A DNA stretch of 32,545 nucleotides from Rhizobium sullae (GTDB lineage: Bacteria > Pseudomonadota > Alphaproteobacteria > Rhizobiales > Rhizobiaceae). How positions within the stretch are numbered: position 1 is the first letter of the stretch; every line of letters begins with the position of its first letter. Under the pieces are notes generated by a model. It saw nothing but the letters and a program-made list of their open reading frames with translations. It ran no database searches and was not told the DNA's origin. The stretch covers positions 23,764-56,308 of the forward strand of contig NZ_FWER01000058.1 in NCBI RefSeq assembly GCF_900169785.1. The letters run 5' to 3'. This document shows positions 7,782 to 16,722 of this stretch, piece by piece. The position numbers were made by a program, and so were the translations under genes.

Positions 7782-10442
7782 TCAGCTTGCAAGTGCTGCC
7801 GCAACCGCTTCGATCGCCTCGTCGGCCTTGGAGCCGTCCGGACCGCCCGCCTGTGCCATGTCCGGCCGCCCGCCGCCGCCCTTGCCGCCGAGGGCAGCGG
7901 ATGCAACGCGCACCAGATCGACGGCGCTGAACCGCGCCGTCAGGTCCGGCGTTACGGCAACGACCGCGCTCGCCTTTCCGTCATCCGATACGCCGATCAG
8001 CGTCACGACGCCCGAGCCGATGCTGGACTTGCCGTCATCGGCAAGGCCCTTGAGGTCCTTCGGATCGACGCCCGTCATCGCCTTGCCGAGGAATTTCACG
8101 CCGGCAACCTCGCGCGCCGCGTCCGTCGAGCCGCCTTGCCCGCCGCCCATGGCAAGCTTGCGCTTGGCGTCCGCCAGTTCGCGCTCGAGCTTGCGGCGCT
8201 CGTCCATCAACGCTTCGACGCGCGAAAGCACTTCGGCAGGCTGAACCTTCAGCGACGACGCGAGCGACTTCACGCGCTCGTCCTGCTCAGCCAGATATTC
8301 GCGCGCAGTTTCACCGGTGACCGCCTCGAGGCGGCGCACGCCCGCGCCGACAGCGCTTTCGCCGAGGATGCGCACGAGGCCGATCTGGCCGGTCGCCGCC
8401 ACGTGCGTGCCGCCGCAAAGCTCGATCGAATAAGGCTTGCCGGCCTTCGTGCCGCGCACGCCCTGCCCCATCGAGACGACGCGCACTTCATCGCCGTATT
8501 TCTCGCCGAAGAGCGCCATCGCACCTTCGGCGATAGCGTCGTCGACGCTCATCAGCCGCGTAGTGACCGGTGCGTTCTGCAGCACGATCTCGTTTGCCAT
8601 GTCCTCGACGACCTTGAGTTCTTCGGCGGACACCGGCTTCGGATGCGAAACGTCGAAACGCAGGCGTTCCGGCGCGACCAGGGAACCCTTCTGCGCCACA
8701 TGCGTGCCGAGCACTTCGCGGAGCGCCTCGTGCAGCAGGTGCGTTGCCGAGTGGTTAGCGCGCAGGCGCGAGCGGCGGGCGTGATCGACGGACAGCGCGA
8801 CGGCATCGTCAGCCTTCAGCGAACCTTCGATGACCGTCCCGGTATGGACAAACAGGCCCTCGCCTTTCTTTTGCGTATCAGTGATCTCCACCTTCGCATG
8901 GTCCGAACTGATGATGCCGGTGTCACCCATCTGGCCACCGGACTCGCCGTAGAACGGCGTCTGGTTGACGACGATCTGGACCTTGTCGCCGGCCGAGGCG
9001 GATATGACGGCAGCGCCATCCTTGACGATCGCCTGAACGACGCCTTCGGCGGTCTCGGTGTCGTAGCCCAGGAATTCGGTCGCGCCATGCTTTTCCTTGA
9101 GCTCGAACCAAATAGTTTCGGTCGCCTTGTCACCGGAGCCTGCCCAATGCGAGCGGGCCTCGGCCTTCTGGCGCTCCATCGCATCCGTGAAGCCGGCAAG
9201 ATCGACGCCGATTTCGCGGGCGCGCAGCGCATCCTGCGTCAGGTCGAGCGGAAAGCCGTAAGTGTCATAGAGCTTGAAGGCCGTCTCGCCGTCCAGCATG
9301 TCGCCCTTGCCGAGCGCCGTCGTCGCGTCGGAAAGCAGCGACAGGCCGCGCTCCAGCGTCTTGCGAAAACGGGTTTCCTCGAGCTTCAGAGTTTCGGAGA
9401 TCAACGCCTCGGCGCGGGCGAGTTCCGGATAGGCGCGGCCCATCTGCTGGACGAGCGCCGGTAGCAGCTTCCAGATCAGCGGCTCCCTGGCGCCGAGAAG
9501 CTCCGCATGCCGCATGGCGCGGCGCATGATACGGCGCAGCACATAGCCGCGGCCTTCGTTCGAGGGCAGCACACCATCGGCAATCAGGAATGCGGAAGAG
9601 CGCAAATGGTCGGCGATGACGCGATGGCTCGCACGGCGCTCGCCCTCGGCGTTGACGCCGGTTGCCTCTTCCGAGGCTTCGATCAGCGCGCGGAACAGAT
9701 CAATGTCGTAATTGTCATGCTTGCCCTGCAGCACGGCCGCCACCCGTTCCAGCCCCATGCCGGTATCGATCGAGGGCCGAGGCAGATCGACGCGCTCTTC
9801 CTTCGTCAGCTGCTCATACTGCATGAAGACGAGGTTCCATATCTCGATGAAGCGGTCGCCGTCTTCTTCCGGAGAGCCGGGAGGACCGCCCCAGATGTGA
9901 TCGCCGTGATCGTAGAAGATTTCCGAGCACGGGCCGCACGGGCCGGTATCGCCCATCGCCCAGAAATTGTCGCTCGTCGGAATGCGGATGATCTTTTCGT
10001 CCGAAAGACCGGCGATCTTCTTCCAGAGGCCGAAGGCCTCATCGTCCGTGTGATAGACAGTGACCAAGAGACGCTTGGCATCGAGGCCGAACTCCTTGGT
10101 GAGCAAGTTCCAGGCAAGCTCGATCGCCCGCTCCTTGAAATAGTTGCCGAAGGAGAAGTTGCCGAGCATCTCGAAGAAGGTATGGTGGCGCGCGGTATAG
10201 CCGACATTGTCGAGGTCGTTATGCTTGCCGCCGGCGCGGACGCATTTCTGCGCCGTCGATGCCGTCTTGTAGGGGCGCTGCTCCAGGCCGGTGAAGACGT
10301 TCTTGAACTGCACCATGCCGGCATTGGTGAACATCAGCGTCGGATCGTTGCGCGGCACAAGCGGGCTCGACGGCACGATCTCATGGCCGTTCGTCTTGAA
10401 ATAGTCGAGGAAGGTCGACCGGATATCATTCACGCCGCTCAT
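7782..10442 (-). CDS. alaS: Alanine-tRNA ligase
   Basis: Alanyl-tRNA synthetase, 886 residues, which charges tRNA-Ala with alanine in the cytosol. The class II catalytic domain is at the N-terminus, with RARHHTFFEMLGNFSFG-type motif 2 (here TARHHTFFEM, about residues 83-92) and GMGLERVAAVLQG as motif 3. The editing domain carries the zinc-binding NHSATHLLH and CGGTHV motifs that remove mischarged serine and glycine. The C-terminal C-Ala/DHHA1 domain ends in GGGGRPDMAQAGG. The ATG at 10442 has an AAGGG 6 bases upstream, which supports MSGVNDIR over the longer frame from 10466. It is downstream of recA in the same direction, an arrangement common in rhizobia, but the recA terminator separates them. 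Confidence 0.97.
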   Translation of the reverse strand: MSGVNDIRSTFLDYFKTNGHEIVPSSPLVPRNDPTLMFTNAGMVQFKNVFTGLEQRPYKTASTAQKCVRAGGKHNDLDNVGYTARHHTFFEMLGNFSFGNYFKERAIELAWNLLTKEFGLDAKRLLVTVYHTDDEAFGLWKKIAGLSDEKIIRIPTSDNFWAMGDTGPCGPCSEIFYDHGDHIWGGPPGSPEEDGDRFIEIWNLVFMQYEQLTKEERVDLPRPSIDTGMGLERVAAVLQGKHDNYDIDLFRALIEASEEATGVNAEGERRASHRVIADHLRSSAFLIADGVLPSNEGRGYVLRRIMRRAMRHAELLGAREPLIWKLLPALVQQMGRAYPELARAEALISETLKLEETRFRKTLERGLSLLSDATTALGKGDMLDGETAFKLYDTYGFPLDLTQDALRAREIGVDLAGFTDAMERQKAEARSHWAGSGDKATETIWFELKEKHGATEFLGYDTETAEGVVQAIVKDGAAVISASAGDKVQIVVNQTPFYGESGGQMGDTGIISSDHAKVEITDTQKKGEGLFVHTGTVIEGSLKADDAVALSVDHARRSRLRANHSATHLLHEALREVLGTHVAQKGSLVAPERLRFDVSHPKPVSAEELKVVEDMANEIVLQNAPVTTRLMSVDDAIAEGAMALFGEKYGDEVRVVSMGQGVRGTKAGKPYSIELCGGTHVAATGQIGLVRILGESAVGAGVRRLEAVTGETAREYLAEQDERVKSLASSLKVQPAEVLSRVEALMDERRKLERELADAKRKLAMGGGQGGSTDAAREVAGVKFLGKAMTGVDPKDLKGLADDGKSSIGSGVVTLIGVSDDGKASAVVAVTPDLTARFSAVDLVRVASAALGGKGGGGRPDMAQAGGPDGSKADEAIEAVAAALAS

Positions 10443-10532
10443 GCTATGCCCTTCAGTGCTGCCCAAGGCAGGTCAAAACTCAAATCCAGTGGCTTTTATC
10501 GTTCACCCTTGCCACTGTCCAGCAGACAAACA

Positions 10533-10570
10533 AAACCGGCCGCATTCTGATCAAGGAATGCGGCCGGTTT
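10533..10570 (-). terminator. Terminator of recA
   Basis: A perfect 15-bp stem (10533-10547 with 10556-10570) closes an 8-base loop and is followed on the minus strand by TTTGTTTG after the AAACCGG arm. It begins 26 bp after the recA stop and ends well before the alaS start. Confidence 0.9.
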
Positions 10571-10596
10571 CGATACAGCAAAGCTGAAGCTACGAA

Positions 10597-11685
10597 TTAC
10601 ATATCCGTGTCGGTGTCGCCATCATTGGCGTCCGGCCCGCTATTCTGCAGGAAGCGGTCGGCAATGAGCCCGGCATTCTGGCGAAGCGCTGTCTCGATCT
10701 CGCGGGCCATGTCCGGATTGTCGCGGATGAAGAGCTTGGCGTTCTCGCGGCCCTGGCCGAGACGCTGGCTATTATAGGAGAACCAGGCACCGGATTTCTC
10801 GACGATGCCGGCCTTGACGCCGAGATCGATCAGTTCGCCGGTCTTGGAAACGCCTTCGCCATACATGATGTCGAATTCCACCTGCTTGAAAGGAGGCGCC
10901 ATCTTGTTCTTGACGACCTTGACGCGGGTCTGATTGCCGACCACCTCTTCGCGATCCTTGACCGCGCCGATACGGCGGATGTCGAGACGGACGGAGGCAT
11001 AGAACTTCAGCGCATTGCCGCCTGTCGTTGTTTCCGGCGAGCCGAACATGACGCCGATCTTCATGCGGATCTGGTTGATGAAGATCACCATGGTGTTCGA
11101 TTTGGAGATCGAAGCCGTAAGCTTGCGCAGCGCCTGGCTCATCAGGCGTGCTTGCAGGCCCGGCAGGCTGTCGCCCATCTCGCCTTCGATTTCAGCACGC
11201 GGCGTGAGAGCCGCAACGGAATCGACGACGAGAACGTCGACGGCGCCGGAGCGCACCAGCGTATCGGTGATTTCAAGCGCCTGCTCACCGGTATCCGGCT
11301 GCGAGATCAAAAGGTTCTGGAGATCGACGCCAAGCTTGCGAGCATAGACCGGATCGAGCGCATGTTCGGCATCGACGAATGCGCAGATGCCACCCTTCTT
11401 CTGCGCTTCGGCGATCGTCTGCAGTGCAAGCGTCGTCTTGCCGGAGCTTTCCGGCCCATAGATTTCAACGATACGACCCTTCGGAAGACCGCCGATGCCG
11501 AGCGCGATATCGAGGCTGAGGGAGCCGGTCGAAATCGTTTCGACCTCGATGACACTCTCGTTCGCGCCGAGTTTCATGATCGAGCCCTTGCCGAACGACC
11601 GCTCAATCTGTGAGAGTGCCGCTTCAAGCGCCTTGCTTTTGTCCACCGATTTGTCCTCTACGAGCCGCAATGAATTTTGAGACAT
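10597..11685 (-). CDS. recA: Recombinase RecA
   Basis: RecA, 362 residues. It forms ATP-dependent filaments on single-stranded DNA, carries out strand exchange and triggers LexA self-cleavage. Walker A is GPESSGKT at 77-84. Walker B is VDVLVVDSVAAL. The L1 and L2 DNA-binding loops surround LPGLQARLMSQALRKL and FGSPETTTGGNALKF. The C-terminus is acidic (DANDGDTDTDM), as in most RecA proteins. The ATG at 11685 has AAAGGTGG in front of it, so the longer frame from 11769 is rejected. It is divergent from psuK across about 230 bp. Two imperfect LexA-type boxes lie in that gap, consistent with SOS control. Confidence 0.98.
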   Translation of the reverse strand: MSQNSLRLVEDKSVDKSKALEAALSQIERSFGKGSIMKLGANESVIEVETISTGSLSLDIALGIGGLPKGRIVEIYGPESSGKTTLALQTIAEAQKKGGICAFVDAEHALDPVYARKLGVDLQNLLISQPDTGEQALEITDTLVRSGAVDVLVVDSVAALTPRAEIEGEMGDSLPGLQARLMSQALRKLTASISKSNTMVIFINQIRMKIGVMFGSPETTTGGNALKFYASVRLDIRRIGAVKDREEVVGNQTRVKVVKNKMAPPFKQVEFDIMYGEGVSKTGELIDLGVKAGIVEKSGAWFSYNSQRLGQGRENAKLFIRDNPDMAREIETALRQNAGLIADRFLQNSGPDANDGDTDTDM

Positions 11686-11732
11686 CCGATCCACCTTTAG
11701 GTTATTGAAGCCGCTTGAGCAATATCGAGTTT

Positions 11733-11747
11733 GTACCCCATTTGTTC
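11733..11747 (-). promoter_or_regulatory. Candidate LexA box (proximal) of recA
   Basis: GTAC-N7-GTTC on the plus strand (GAAC-N7-GTAC on the recA strand), one base from the alphaproteobacterial SOS box GTTC-N7-GTTC. It lies 48 bp upstream of the recA start codon and could overlap the promoter. Confidence 0.3.
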
Positions 11748-11800
11748 CAGCTGTGCAATGGGCGCCCAAACAATTGAAAGAAAAAGGTAAAACGTCCCGT

Positions 11801-11815
11801 GTTCTATATTTGTTT
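11801..11815 (-). promoter_or_regulatory. Candidate LexA box (distal) of recA
   Basis: GTTC-N7-GTTT with an AT-only spacer (TATATTT), one base from the alphaproteobacterial SOS consensus GTTC-N7-GTTC. It lies 116 bp upstream of recA, in the gap shared with the divergent psuK gene. Confidence 0.4.
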
Positions 11816-11917
11816 TATCGATGCAAAGCAACGAGTTAGGCAACGTCGGGCTGAGACTGCGGCATCCGGCGCCTCTGTACGATTCGCTTCTTCCACCGGC
11901 TGGGAGCATTCAGGACG

Positions 11918-12859
11918 ATGAAAAGAATCCTCGTTTTCGGCGGCGCGCATATCGATCGGCGCGGGCGCATTTCCGGCGAGACGGCGCCGGGCGCCAGCAA
12001 CCCCGGCACCTGGTTCGAGGAACCGGGCGGCGGCGGCTTCAACGCCGCAAGGAATCTAGCGCGCCTTGGCTTCGACGTCACCATGATTTCGCCGCGCGGC
12101 GGCGATCCGGCAGGGGAACTGGTGACGGAGGCGGCTTATGCGGCCGGTATCAGCGACCGACCCTTCGTCTTTCTCGATCGCAAGACGCCGAGCTACACGG
12201 CCATTCTGGAGCGGGACGGCAACCTGGTGATCGCCCTCGCCGACATGGAGCTTTACCGCTACTTCGTGCCGCGCCGGCTGGCGATCCGCTGGGTCCGGGA
12301 AGCCTTCGCGGCAAACGACCTCATCCTTTTCGATGCGAACCTGCCGGAAGAGACGATCGCGGCGATCGTCAGCCGAGCCAATGCGCTCGGCATACCCGTG
12401 GCCGCGATTGCCATATCGCCGGCAAAAGTGGTCAAGCTCAAGGCGTGTATCGGCGGCATCGACTATCTCTTCCTCAATGAGGCCGAGGCCGCAGCCCTGG
12501 TCGGCCAGCTCCCTGACAAGCCGGAGGATTGGGTGTCACTGCTCGGTGACACCGGCCTGAAGAGCGGCGTCATCACACGCGGGCAGCGCGAACTGATCGC
12601 CTTCGGCAGGGACGGCGCTTTCTGCCTTTCGCCGCCGTCGGTCGAAACCGTCGCCGACGTGACGGGCGCCGGAGATTCGCTTGCGGCCGGCATCCTCTCC
12701 GCCCTGATGCAGGGCCTGCCGCTCCAGGAAGCCCTGCGGCACGGCGCGGCGGCCGCTGCACTCACGGTCCAGTCGCCCTATGCCGTCAACGAAAAACTCT
12801 CGGCGAAACTGCTTGCGGAAACGCTTGCCCTTGTTCAGCGTGCCAGAATTCTGCATTGA
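11918..12859 (+). CDS. psuK: PfkB-family sugar kinase, probable pseudouridine kinase
   Basis: Carbohydrate kinase of the PfkB/ribokinase family, 313 residues. The N-terminal substrate region has GGAHIDRRGRI and EPGGGGFNAARNLARLG. The C-terminal PfkB signature DVTGAGDSLAAGI contains the catalytic aspartate and the anion hole. Because psuG follows 30 bp later on the same strand, the likely substrate is pseudouridine, phosphorylated at the 5' position to feed PsuG. In the related bacterial pathway this breaks pseudouridine from RNA turnover into uracil and ribose 5-phosphate. The start ATG at 11918 has AGGA close by. The specificity is inferred from the neighbour, since the family motifs alone do not fix it. 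Confidence 0.88.
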   Translation: MKRILVFGGAHIDRRGRISGETAPGASNPGTWFEEPGGGGFNAARNLARLGFDVTMISPRGGDPAGELVTEAAYAAGISDRPFVFLDRKTPSYTAILERDGNLVIALADMELYRYFVPRRLAIRWVREAFAANDLILFDANLPEETIAAIVSRANALGIPVAAIAISPAKVVKLKACIGGIDYLFLNEAEAAALVGQLPDKPEDWVSLLGDTGLKSGVITRGQRELIAFGRDGAFCLSPPSVETVADVTGAGDSLAAGILSALMQGLPLQEALRHGAAAAALTVQSPYAVNEKLSAKLLAETLALVQRARILH

Positions 12860-12889
12860 AGCGGCAATATCGATGAAACGGAAGAGATA

Positions 12890-13816
12890 ATGACGAAACC
12901 GATCTCCCCCCTCCTGCCGGTCTCCTATTCCAAGGAGGTTGCCGCCGCAAAGCAGCGCGGTGCGCCGCTGGTGGCGCTTGAATCGACGATCATCACCCAC
13001 GGCATGCCCTACCCCGGCAATATCGAAATGGCCCGTAGCGTCGAAGCGATCATCCGTGAGCAAGGTGCCATTCCGGCAACGATCGCCGTCATTCACGGCG
13101 TTCTGCATATCGGCCTGGAGCCGGAAGAGCTTGAGAAGCTCGCGAAGGAGAAGGACGTGATGAAAGTCTCGCGCGCCGATCTCGCATTCGCCATCGCCGA
13201 GCGCCGCACCGGTGCCACGACGGTTGCCGCAACGATGATCGCCGCCGCCCGCGCCGGCATCAAGGTCTTTGCTACCGGCGGTATCGGCGGCGTGCATCGC
13301 GGCGCCGAAGAGAGCTTCGATATCTCGGCCGACCTGCAGGAGCTCGCCCGTACCGGCGTCATTGTCGTTTGCGCCGGTGCAAAGGCGATCCTTGATATTC
13401 CGAAGACCCTGGAAGTCCTGGAAACCAGCGGCGTTCCCGTCGTCACCTACGAGAGCGCAGAGTTCCCGGCCTTCTGGTCCCGTTCCTCAGGCCTGCGCAG
13501 CCCGCTGACGCTGAACAGCCCGGCCGCCATCGCCAATTTCCAGATCACCCGTGAGCAGTTGGGCATCGACGGCGGCATGCTGATCGCCAATCCGGTTCCG
13601 GAACAAGATGAAATTCCGCGCGAGGAGATGGAAATCTACATCGAACGGGCGCTGGACAGCGCCGAACGCGACGAAATCAGCGGCAAGGCCGTGACCCCTT
13701 ATCTTCTCGGCACGATCTTCGATCTGACGGACGGACGGAGCCTCCAGACGAATATCGCGCTCGTCGAGAACAATGCCCGCCTGGCGGCTGAAATTGCCGT
13801 GGCGCTCGACGATTGA
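12890..13816 (+). CDS. psuG: Pseudouridine-5'-phosphate glycosidase
   Basis: Pseudouridine-5'-phosphate glycosidase (indigoidine synthase A-like family), 308 residues. It cleaves the C-C glycosidic bond of pseudouridine 5'-phosphate to uracil and ribose 5-phosphate, using a Mn2+ ion and a catalytic lysine. Family signatures seen include VALESTIITHGMPYP at the N-terminus, SRADLAFAIAERRTGATTVAATM with the expected region around the lysine, FATGGIGGVHRGAE, and ESAEFPAFWSRSSG followed by LLIANPVP-like MLIANPVPEQDEIP. The length is normal. GGAAGAG lies just before the ATG. It follows psuK by 30 bp, so the pair is almost certainly one transcript. Confidence 0.95.
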   Translation: MTKPISPLLPVSYSKEVAAAKQRGAPLVALESTIITHGMPYPGNIEMARSVEAIIREQGAIPATIAVIHGVLHIGLEPEELEKLAKEKDVMKVSRADLAFAIAERRTGATTVAATMIAAARAGIKVFATGGIGGVHRGAEESFDISADLQELARTGVIVVCAGAKAILDIPKTLEVLETSGVPVVTYESAEFPAFWSRSSGLRSPLTLNSPAAIANFQITREQLGIDGGMLIANPVPEQDEIPREEMEIYIERALDSAERDEISGKAVTPYLLGTIFDLTDGRSLQTNIALVENNARLAAEIAVALDD

Positions 13817-13824
13817 AATCGGAC

Positions 13825-13845
13825 GGGCGGCGGTTACCGCCTCCC
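13825..13845. terminator. Possible short hairpin between psuG and cckA
   Basis: GGCGG TTA CCGCC at 13829-13841, extended by three more pairs after one mismatch, lies between the converging psuG and cckA genes. There is no T-tract on either side, so it is only a weak candidate terminator. Confidence 0.3.
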
Positions 13846-16454
13846 TATTCGCCTTCCAGCGTTTCCTTGACGACGACGGCGAGCTGCTTCAGCGAGAAGG
13901 GCTTCGGCAGGAAGCCGAACTTGGCGTCCGGCGGCAGGTTGCGGGCGAAAGCGTCTTCAGCATAGCCGGAAACGAAGATGAACTTCATGTCCGGATATTT
14001 CTTGCGCAGCTCGCGCAGCAGCGACGGCCCGTCCATCTCCGGCATGACGACGTCCGAAACGACGATGTCCACCTTGCCGTCCAGTTCCTCCAGAATGTCG
14101 AGCGCCTCGACGCCCGAGCCGGCCTCGTGGACGGTGTAGCCGCGTGTTTCCAGCATGCGCTTGCCGCCGCGGCGCACCGCCTCCTCGTCTTCGACGAGCA
14201 GAATGACGGCGTTGCCCGTCAGGTCTTCCGGCTGTTCCGGCTGGCCTGCGGCCGACTTCTGTGCAGCCGCCCCGGCTTCGGCTGCCGCAATGGCGTCCGC
14301 CTCGGCGGCGACGGCCGGATCGACGACATGGCGCGGCAGGAAGACCCGGAAAGTCGTTCCCTTGCCGACTTCGGATTCCGGCTGAATATAGCCGCCGGAT
14401 TGCTTGACGATGCCGTAGACCATCGCCAGCCCGAGGCCCGTCCCCTTGCCCACTTCCTTGGTTGTGAAGAAGGGTTCGAAGATCTTGTCCATGATGTCGG
14501 GCGCAATCCCGGTGCCGGTATCGGCCACCTCGATCAGCACCATGTCCTCATGCGGCATGTAGGAATAATTGAAACCGGCCACTTCCGCCGCCGTCACGTT
14601 GCGGGTGCGCAGCGTCAGCTTGCCACCCTCCGGCATCGCGTCGCGCGCATTGACGCAAAGATTGATCAGCACCTGCTCGAACTGCGACAGGTCCGTCTTC
14701 ACCGGCCAGAGATCGCGGCCGTATTCGACATCGAGCTTGACGTTGGTGCCGGACAGCAGCCGGTCGACAAGCATGCGCAGGTCGCCGACAACGTCGGTGA
14801 GGTTCAACACCGTCGGCCGCATCGTCTGCTTGCGCGAAAAGGCCAACAGCTGGCGCACGAGAACCGCGGCGCGGTTCGCATTGCGCTTGATTTCCATAAG
14901 GTCGGCAAAGCTTGCATCCGACGGCCGCGCCTGCAGAAGCAGATGGTCGGACGACAGGAGGATCGCCGTTAGCACGTTGTTGAAGTCGTGCGCGATGCCG
15001 CCCGCAAGCGTGCCGACCGCATTCATTTTCTGCGTCTGCGCCATCTGTGCTTCCAGCGCCTTCTGCTCCGTCATCTCGACGGCATAGACGATCGCGGCCT
15101 CTTCCGGCGCCTCGTCGCTCTGGTCGATGACGGCGTTGACGTAGAAGCGGAAATGGCGCGCCTCGTCGCTCGGCATGCGCGAATCGATCGGCGGGATATC
15201 GCCCTGGCGGTCCTTCGCCGCCGCCAGGGCGTCCTTCAGCCTCTGCCGGTCGGTTTCCTGAAGGATGACTTCGAGCGCTGCGCCATTTTCGACGTCATCG
15301 CGCGAAACGATGCCGGAGAAGAGCTTCAGGAACGGGGCATTCGTGCGCAGGATTCGCCCGTCGCCGTCAACCGAGGCAATTGCCATCGGCGTGTTGTTGA
15401 AGAAGCGTGTAAAGCGCATCGCGGCGGCGGAAGCGGACTGCTCGTTCTCGGTGCCTGGCTGTCTTCTCAGCACGATCGTCCGGCTCTCGCCCGGCGCGCC
15501 GTCGCGCATGGAGGTCACGCTGTGGATGAGCTGCACCGGCAGGCTCTGCCCGTTCGCCTTCTTGAGGTCGAGGTCGAGCGTATCGGTTTTCTTGAGGCCG
15601 GGCTCGGCCTGAACCGACTGGATGAGCGCCAGCCCGCCGCCCGCCACGAGATCCCCGATCGTCATCGAGCCCGGCACGAACTTCGTGAGATCGAGCCCGA
15701 GCCACTCGGCGAGCGTTGCGTTCAGGTAGAAGATTTCGCCCTTGCGGCCTGCAGAGAAGAAACCTGCCGGCGCATGGTCGAGGTAGTCGATCGCGTTCTG
15801 CAACTCCTTGAAGAAGCGCTCCTGGTCGTCGCGCTCGGCGCTGATGTCGCTGATCTGCCAGATATGCAGCGGCTTGCCGGCACCTTCCTCGGTTCGCAGC
15901 GTCCGCGCCTTGAGACGGTACCAGTGAGCGCCGGAATTGTTCGTTGCCGGGCCAAGAGCACGCAGCAGGCGGAATTCCTCCTGCCCTTCCCTGCCCTCGC
16001 GCAGCCCGTTCGACAGACGGTAAAGCGCTTCGTTCGATTCCCGGTGGCGCGAAAGCAGCGCTTCGAGCGTCTGCACCTCGGTCGGTTTGCGGGCGCCGGT
16101 CAGCTTTCCGTAGGCGGCGTTGGCATAGATGATCCGCCCTTTCTCGTCGGTGATCAGCGAACCGTCCGGGTGGCTGTTGAGAAACGACCGCGCAAGGCTA
16201 TCCGATTGCCGCTGCGGCATGACCTCGATGAAGCCGATAACCGACGAAACGAGGAAGAAGATGCCGACCATGGCCAGCACGCCGAGGACGCCAAGAACCA
16301 TCTCGTTTTCAAGCGAATCCTTGAAGTAGACGAAGGCGGCTGCGGCTGCGACAAGCACAAGCGCCAGAAGAATGATGCGAACAGCCGTTCCCGAACGTCC
16401 TCCGCGATCCACGATCGGGGCATTGTAGTCGTCAGCCTGACGTGGTGTCGTCAT
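13845..16454 (-). CDS. cckA: Hybrid histidine kinase CckA
   Basis: Membrane-bound hybrid histidine kinase of 869 residues, the head of the CckA-ChpT-CtrA phosphorelay that controls the cell cycle in alphaproteobacteria. Two membrane segments are at about 24-42 and 52-76. PAS-like regions follow, at about 91-205, 225-330 and 350-465. The H-box GGIAHDFNN has the phospho-accepting His489, then come the N-box NLCVNARDAMPEGG (599-612), DTGTGI, FEPFFTTK and GKGTGLGLA of the ATPase domain. The C-terminal receiver domain (about 750-869) has the phospho-acceptor Asp801 in VVSDVVMPEMDG. The domain order and length agree with CckA. GAGGAA precedes the ATG at 16454. It diverges from fliO across about 270 bp. 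Confidence 0.95.
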   Translation of the reverse strand: MTTPRQADDYNAPIVDRGGRSGTAVRIILLALVLVAAAAAFVYFKDSLENEMVLGVLGVLAMVGIFFLVSSVIGFIEVMPQRQSDSLARSFLNSHPDGSLITDEKGRIIYANAAYGKLTGARKPTEVQTLEALLSRHRESNEALYRLSNGLREGREGQEEFRLLRALGPATNNSGAHWYRLKARTLRTEEGAGKPLHIWQISDISAERDDQERFFKELQNAIDYLDHAPAGFFSAGRKGEIFYLNATLAEWLGLDLTKFVPGSMTIGDLVAGGGLALIQSVQAEPGLKKTDTLDLDLKKANGQSLPVQLIHSVTSMRDGAPGESRTIVLRRQPGTENEQSASAAAMRFTRFFNNTPMAIASVDGDGRILRTNAPFLKLFSGIVSRDDVENGAALEVILQETDRQRLKDALAAAKDRQGDIPPIDSRMPSDEARHFRFYVNAVIDQSDEAPEEAAIVYAVEMTEQKALEAQMAQTQKMNAVGTLAGGIAHDFNNVLTAILLSSDHLLLQARPSDASFADLMEIKRNANRAAVLVRQLLAFSRKQTMRPTVLNLTDVVGDLRMLVDRLLSGTNVKLDVEYGRDLWPVKTDLSQFEQVLINLCVNARDAMPEGGKLTLRTRNVTAAEVAGFNYSYMPHEDMVLIEVADTGTGIAPDIMDKIFEPFFTTKEVGKGTGLGLAMVYGIVKQSGGYIQPESEVGKGTTFRVFLPRHVVDPAVAAEADAIAAAEAGAAAQKSAAGQPEQPEDLTGNAVILLVEDEEAVRRGGKRMLETRGYTVHEAGSGVEALDILEELDGKVDIVVSDVVMPEMDGPSLLRELRKKYPDMKFIFVSGYAEDAFARNLPPDAKFGFLPKPFSLKQLAVVVKETLEGE

Positions 16455-16573
16455 CTATTCCTCGCATGAGCCTGTTCAGCATTCGCTTATATTCTCAAGA
16501 GAAAGCAGGAATCAGGCGTTCGTTCCTTCTTAGCAAGTTGCTGCGTCCGCCAAAACAGTATGAAGAGCCAAGA

Positions 16574-16669
16574 ATGCTTGAATTCACAACGAACGGCGCC
16601 ACTTTCGACAACCAGAAACAGGTCCTTGTGTTCGGCCGTGACTGGACAAGCAGGCAGCCTATTGCCTAA
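16574..16669 (+). CDS. 31-codon ORF, possible truncated protein
   Basis: A short frame starting MLEFTTNGATFDNQKQVLVF and ending with a TAA at 16667-16669 lies in the gap between the cckA and fliO starts. The FD-x-x-x-x-V-x-F pattern vaguely recalls the start of small DUF1488-type proteins, but the remainder is absent. No strong Shine-Dalgarno is present. It may be a relic, a short leader peptide, or chance. Confidence 0.2.
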   Translation: MLEFTTNGATFDNQKQVLVFGRDWTSRQPIA

Positions 16670-16722
16670 GGAGCTGAAAAGCCGTCATGTTATGGCGAAT
16701 GCCGCAACCGGAGTAGAAGACC

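Noticed and set aside
7776..9464. 562-codon plus-strand ORF
   Set aside because: It is antisense to alaS, whose motifs are intact. The long frame is a by-product of GC-rich codon usage, and the translation is rich in Arg/His/Asp with no domain.
14988..16469. 493-codon plus-strand ORF
   Set aside because: It is the antisense shadow of cckA, and its composition is typical of reverse-strand frames in GC-rich genes.
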